A stretch of 7,081 nucleotides of DNA from Anaerolineae bacterium (GTDB lineage Bacteria > Chloroflexota > Anaerolineae > JAFGEY01), in assembly GCA_016929205.1 (NCBI GenBank), contig JAFGJF010000566.1:1-7081 (forward strand). Direction: 5' to 3'. The position numbers and the translations under genes were made by a program. Shown here one piece after another: positions 4,902-7,081 of the stretch; the first letter of the stretch is position 1; every line of letters starts with the position of its first letter. A model generated the notes under the pieces. That model worked only from the letters and a program-made list of their open reading frames with translations, searched no databases and was not told the origin of the DNA.

Positions 4902-7081
4902 CCGACTCACCCTCCTGCCGCCGGATGTGGTGTTCCTGCTGTTCGTGACTGAGCATCGTAAAATAGGCACACCATCCCCCCATCCGCACCCGCAGCGATT
5001 CGTACTTGTCCGGCTCGCGCTGGGCGGCGCGCAGTTCCTCTGTATCGGCAACGGTCAGCGTCATCATCGCCCCACCCGTCTCGACAAAACCGCGCACCAA
5101 GCCCACCATGCGCTGCGTTCCTTCCTCGCCTACTACCAGCCGCTTGGCCAGGCGCAGATCGAGCGGGCCACCGGCGGGCAGATTATAGTTTTGCATCTTG
5201 CCGTAAGACAGGATCGCGCCCGGGATACCGTTGACATCACGCCCCAATGCAGGCGAAAAATTCGACGAGACTGGCTGCCACGCCTTGCGCCCATCGGGCG
5301 ACGCGCCCAGCCCTTCGCCAATACCGACGTACCACGAAAAGGTGCCCACGCCACAGGGGAACTTTGTAACATCGAGATGTTGCCGGGCGTGTTTTTCAAC
5401 GATTTGCGTAAAGGCCTGGATCAGATCTTCTCCTACGCTGTCAGCCTGTTCATTGTCATTGCCGTATTTCGGTGCAGCGCGCAACCTGGCTTGCAGCCAT
5501 GCATAGCCTTCGTAATCGGCAGCGATTGCGTCGCACAATTCGGCCATCGTCGCCAGCTTGCGCTCAAAGACCACGTCCTTGATCGCCGCCAACGAATCGA
5601 TCGTGTGTGCGGCACTCTCGGCCAGCATACCATAGGTGCGAAATTTTGCCCCACCGGCAGTCATATCGCAGCGGCTCAAGATTGTGCCGTCGATCAGAGC
5701 ACTCAACAGCGGCACGGGAGCGATGACGCTGCGATCGTTCACCGATGCAGCCACATCGCGCACCACGCGCGCGATCACCGCCTCTAGCTGGGTTAGGTAG
5801 GCAGCCCAGAACGCATCATAACTGCCGAAACGACATGGATCGCCCGTATCCAACCCTTCGACCTCGCCAGTCAGCCGGGTAACGCCCCGAGAAAGCGTCC
5901 ACTCGAGCGGCAGCATCACGCTGATCCGCTGAAACTTGAAATCGGTGCGGCCGGGGATGATTGTCTCCCAGCAGCCGTCGTTGGTATAATCGCGCGCATC
6001 CGCGAGGGGAATCCCCACCTGCTCAAGAGCCGGCACGATCGCCTCATCGCTGAACAACGCCGGCATCCCCCCGCCCTCCTTGAGCACTTCGCAGGTGCGT
6101 TTGACCAGCGCGTCAGGCGAGTTCCTGTGCAAGCGCACAGTGAGCAGTGGATTGGTCATTTTGGTTTTTCGATAACTATCCAACAGCAGCGCCGACAACA
6201 AGTTGGTGCCATCCACTCCCTCCGGGGTCAGCCCGCCAATGACGATATTTTGCAGCCAGTGATTGGTCGCGTCAAGGCTGTCGCGGCTGACACTCAACTG
6301 TGACGACGAAGTATGGCGCGTACGTGTCTGCCGCGCCGGCGCGATCGGCCGAGCTTCAGCGCGCAGTTCGTCATTGGTTTGCGCACGTTCATTGAACTTG
6401 AGACAAAAGCAGTCGACCAATTCGGCCGCGAGATCCACGGTCAACCGGCCCGCCGCGAGATCGGCCTCCAGATAAGGCCAGGCGTACTGGTCGAGCCGGC
6501 CCATCGCGTTGCCGTTCATCGTGCTGTGAAAGACCATGTGCAGCAGCCACACCGACTGCAGCGCCTGCCAAAACGTCTGCGCCGGCCCGTCCGGCGACTG
6601 TTTCAGGTTGAGCGCCATCCGGTGCAGTTCCTCGGCACGTTGCTCATCCGCCTCGGCCAGCGACTCACTTTCACAACGCTCGGCCAACCGTTCGGCAAAG
6701 GCCATCACCCCATCCACAGCAACGACCACCGAATCGAGAAAAGCCCGCTCCCCATCGTCCTGCGCCAACGGCACCTGTGCTTCAACCTCGGCGCGGATGC
6801 CGCGCAAGCCCACACGCAGCAGCTTGGGGTAATCGGGCACGATGTGGCCGAACACGCTATGAACGCTTACACCCAACCTGGCCGCTTCCGCTCGCTCGGC
6901 CTCGGTCGTGTACTGTGGAAAACCGCGCTCGGCATGAACGCGGGGAAATTCCTGGGTCATCGAACCCGCAAAGAGCTGATCGCGCCATAGATCGGTAGGC
7001 ATGTGTGCCAGCTTGGTCGCGATGGCCCACGCCTTGCGCACCGGCAGCGGTTCGCTCATATACTGATCGTCAATCTGTGCC
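4894..7081 (-). CDS. Glycyl radical enzyme (PFL-like family), 5' end outside the window
   Basis: A GRE uses a glycyl radical and an active-site thiyl radical to cleave or dehydrate its substrate under anoxic conditions. Counting residues from the internal ATG at 7059, the thiyl loop is NDGCWET with Cys363 and Glu365 (GCxE, as in lyase/dehydratase GREs), followed by IIPGRTDF. Other family marks are LQNIVIGG (269-276), KYGNDN (531-536) and SPDGR (587-591). The C-terminal radical loop is VRMGGWCAYF with Gly695 as the expected radical site. The frame stays open upstream of that ATG to the window edge (AQIDDQY), no Shine-Dalgarno precedes it, and the residues around it align with the family's internal 'Y.E....P.R.A' helix, so the true start lies outside; I expect about 50 more residues (family about 780-850). 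The Trp and Cys after Gly695, where Tyr and Ser are usual, are odd. First gene of the visible cluster; its stop overlaps the activase start. Family certain; substrate unknown. Confidence 0.95.
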   Translation of the reverse strand, partial: AQIDDQYMSEPLPVRKAWAIATKLAHMPTDLWRDQLFAGSMTQEFPRVHAERGFPQYTTEAERAEAARLGVSVHSVFGHIVPDYPKLLRVGLRGIRAEVEAQVPLAQDDGERAFLDSVVVAVDGVMAFAERLAERCESESLAEADEQRAEELHRMALNLKQSPDGPAQTFWQALQSVWLLHMVFHSTMNGNAMGRLDQYAWPYLEADLAAGRLTVDLAAELVDCFCLKFNERAQTNDELRAEARPIAPARQTRTRHTSSSQLSVSRDSLDATNHWLQNIVIGGLTPEGVDGTNLLSALLLDSYRKTKMTNPLLTVRLHRNSPDALVKRTCEVLKEGGGMPALFSDEAIVPALEQVGIPLADARDYTNDGCWETIIPGRTDFKFQRISVMLPLEWTLSRGVTRLTGEVEGLDTGDPCRFGSYDAFWAAYLTQLEAVIARVVRDVAASVNDRSVIAPVPLLSALIDGTILSRCDMTAGGAKFRTYGMLAESAAHTIDSLAAIKDVVFERKLATMAELCDAIAADYEGYAWLQARLRAAPKYGNDNEQADSVGEDLIQAFTQIVEKHARQHLDVTKFPCGVGTFSWYVGIGEGLGASPDGRKAWQPVSSNFSPALGRDVNGIPGAILSYGKMQNYNLPAGGPLDLRLAKRLVVGEEGTQRMVGLVRGFVETGGAMMTLTVADTEELRAAQREPDKYESLRVRMGGWCAYFTMLSHEQQEHHIRRQEGESGG
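4911..4916 (-). promoter_or_regulatory. Ribosome binding site of the activase, inside the GRE gene
   Basis: A perfect AGGAGG lies inside the last codons of the GRE, nine bases before GTG 4901. A second in-frame GTG at 4910 directly abuts the motif and is too close to be used. This site decides the activase start and implies coupling to GRE translation. Confidence 0.8.

Noticed and set aside
4902..5051. Longer activase starting at 5051
   Set aside because: The extra 50 residues overlap GRE codons, resemble no activase N-terminus, and a perfect AGGAGG supports GTG 4901.
4927..5787. 286-codon plus-strand frame opposite the GRE
   Set aside because: It is antisense to conserved GRE motifs, its product resembles nothing, and such long shadows are common opposite GC-rich genes.
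6313..6990. 225-codon plus-strand frame opposite the GRE 5' part
   Set aside because: Shadow of the GRE frame, with no ribosome site or recognisable domain.
7057..7059. ATG at 7059 as the GRE start
   Set aside because: No Shine-Dalgarno, the frame is open upstream to the window edge, and family alignment continues past it.
1..7081. tRNA, rRNA, CRISPR array, riboswitch, complete insertion sequence
   Set aside because: I read both strands and saw no cloverleaf, spaced direct-repeat array, conserved aptamer or terminal inverted repeats with a full transposase.

Overview
This 7,081-bp window (roughly 58% GC by eye) is mostly one catabolic-looking gene cluster read on the minus strand, right to left: a glycyl radical enzyme (GRE, cut by the right edge), its radical-SAM activating enzyme, a mandelate racemase-type enolase-superfamily enzyme, a class V aminotransferase very like yeast Agx1 (alanine:glyoxylate aminotransferase), and an aldo/keto reductase. 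A 32-33 residue single-membrane-span protein lies beyond them. The oxygen-sensitive GRE/activase pair implies an anaerobe or facultative anaerobe. The base composition and the AGGATT-type intergenic repeats recall Chloroflexota/Anaerolineae, but that placement is a weak guess.

Layout: positions 2-262 hold an open frame on the plus strand entering from the left edge, possibly the 3' end of an unknown gene. A strong hairpin at 290-314 separates it from the convergent small membrane ORF (341-442, minus). 443-650 is non-coding with a dyad and a possible weak terminator. Then come the aldo/keto reductase (651-1502), a repeat-rich gap, the aminotransferase (1605-2771), a gap with a 9-bp-arm inverted repeat, the enolase-superfamily enzyme (2871-3977), the activase (4005-4901) and the GRE (4894-7081+).

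How the genes may work together: the activase installs the glycyl radical in the GRE. The GRE has the catalytic GCxE cysteine/glutamate pair typical of lyases and dehydratases, but unusual residues beside both the thiyl and the glycyl sites, so it cannot be assigned to a known GRE class by eye. The enolase-superfamily enzyme should abstract the alpha-proton of a carboxylate substrate. The aminotransferase and aldo/keto reductase suggest an amino compound or glyoxylate and an aldehyde/alcohol pair as intermediates. By analogy with taurine degradation through isethionate (transamination, carbonyl reduction, radical cleavage), the cluster could be an undescribed anaerobic pathway for an amino or hydroxy acid; its substrate is unknown. 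No transporter or regulator is visible, and these may lie beyond the right edge.
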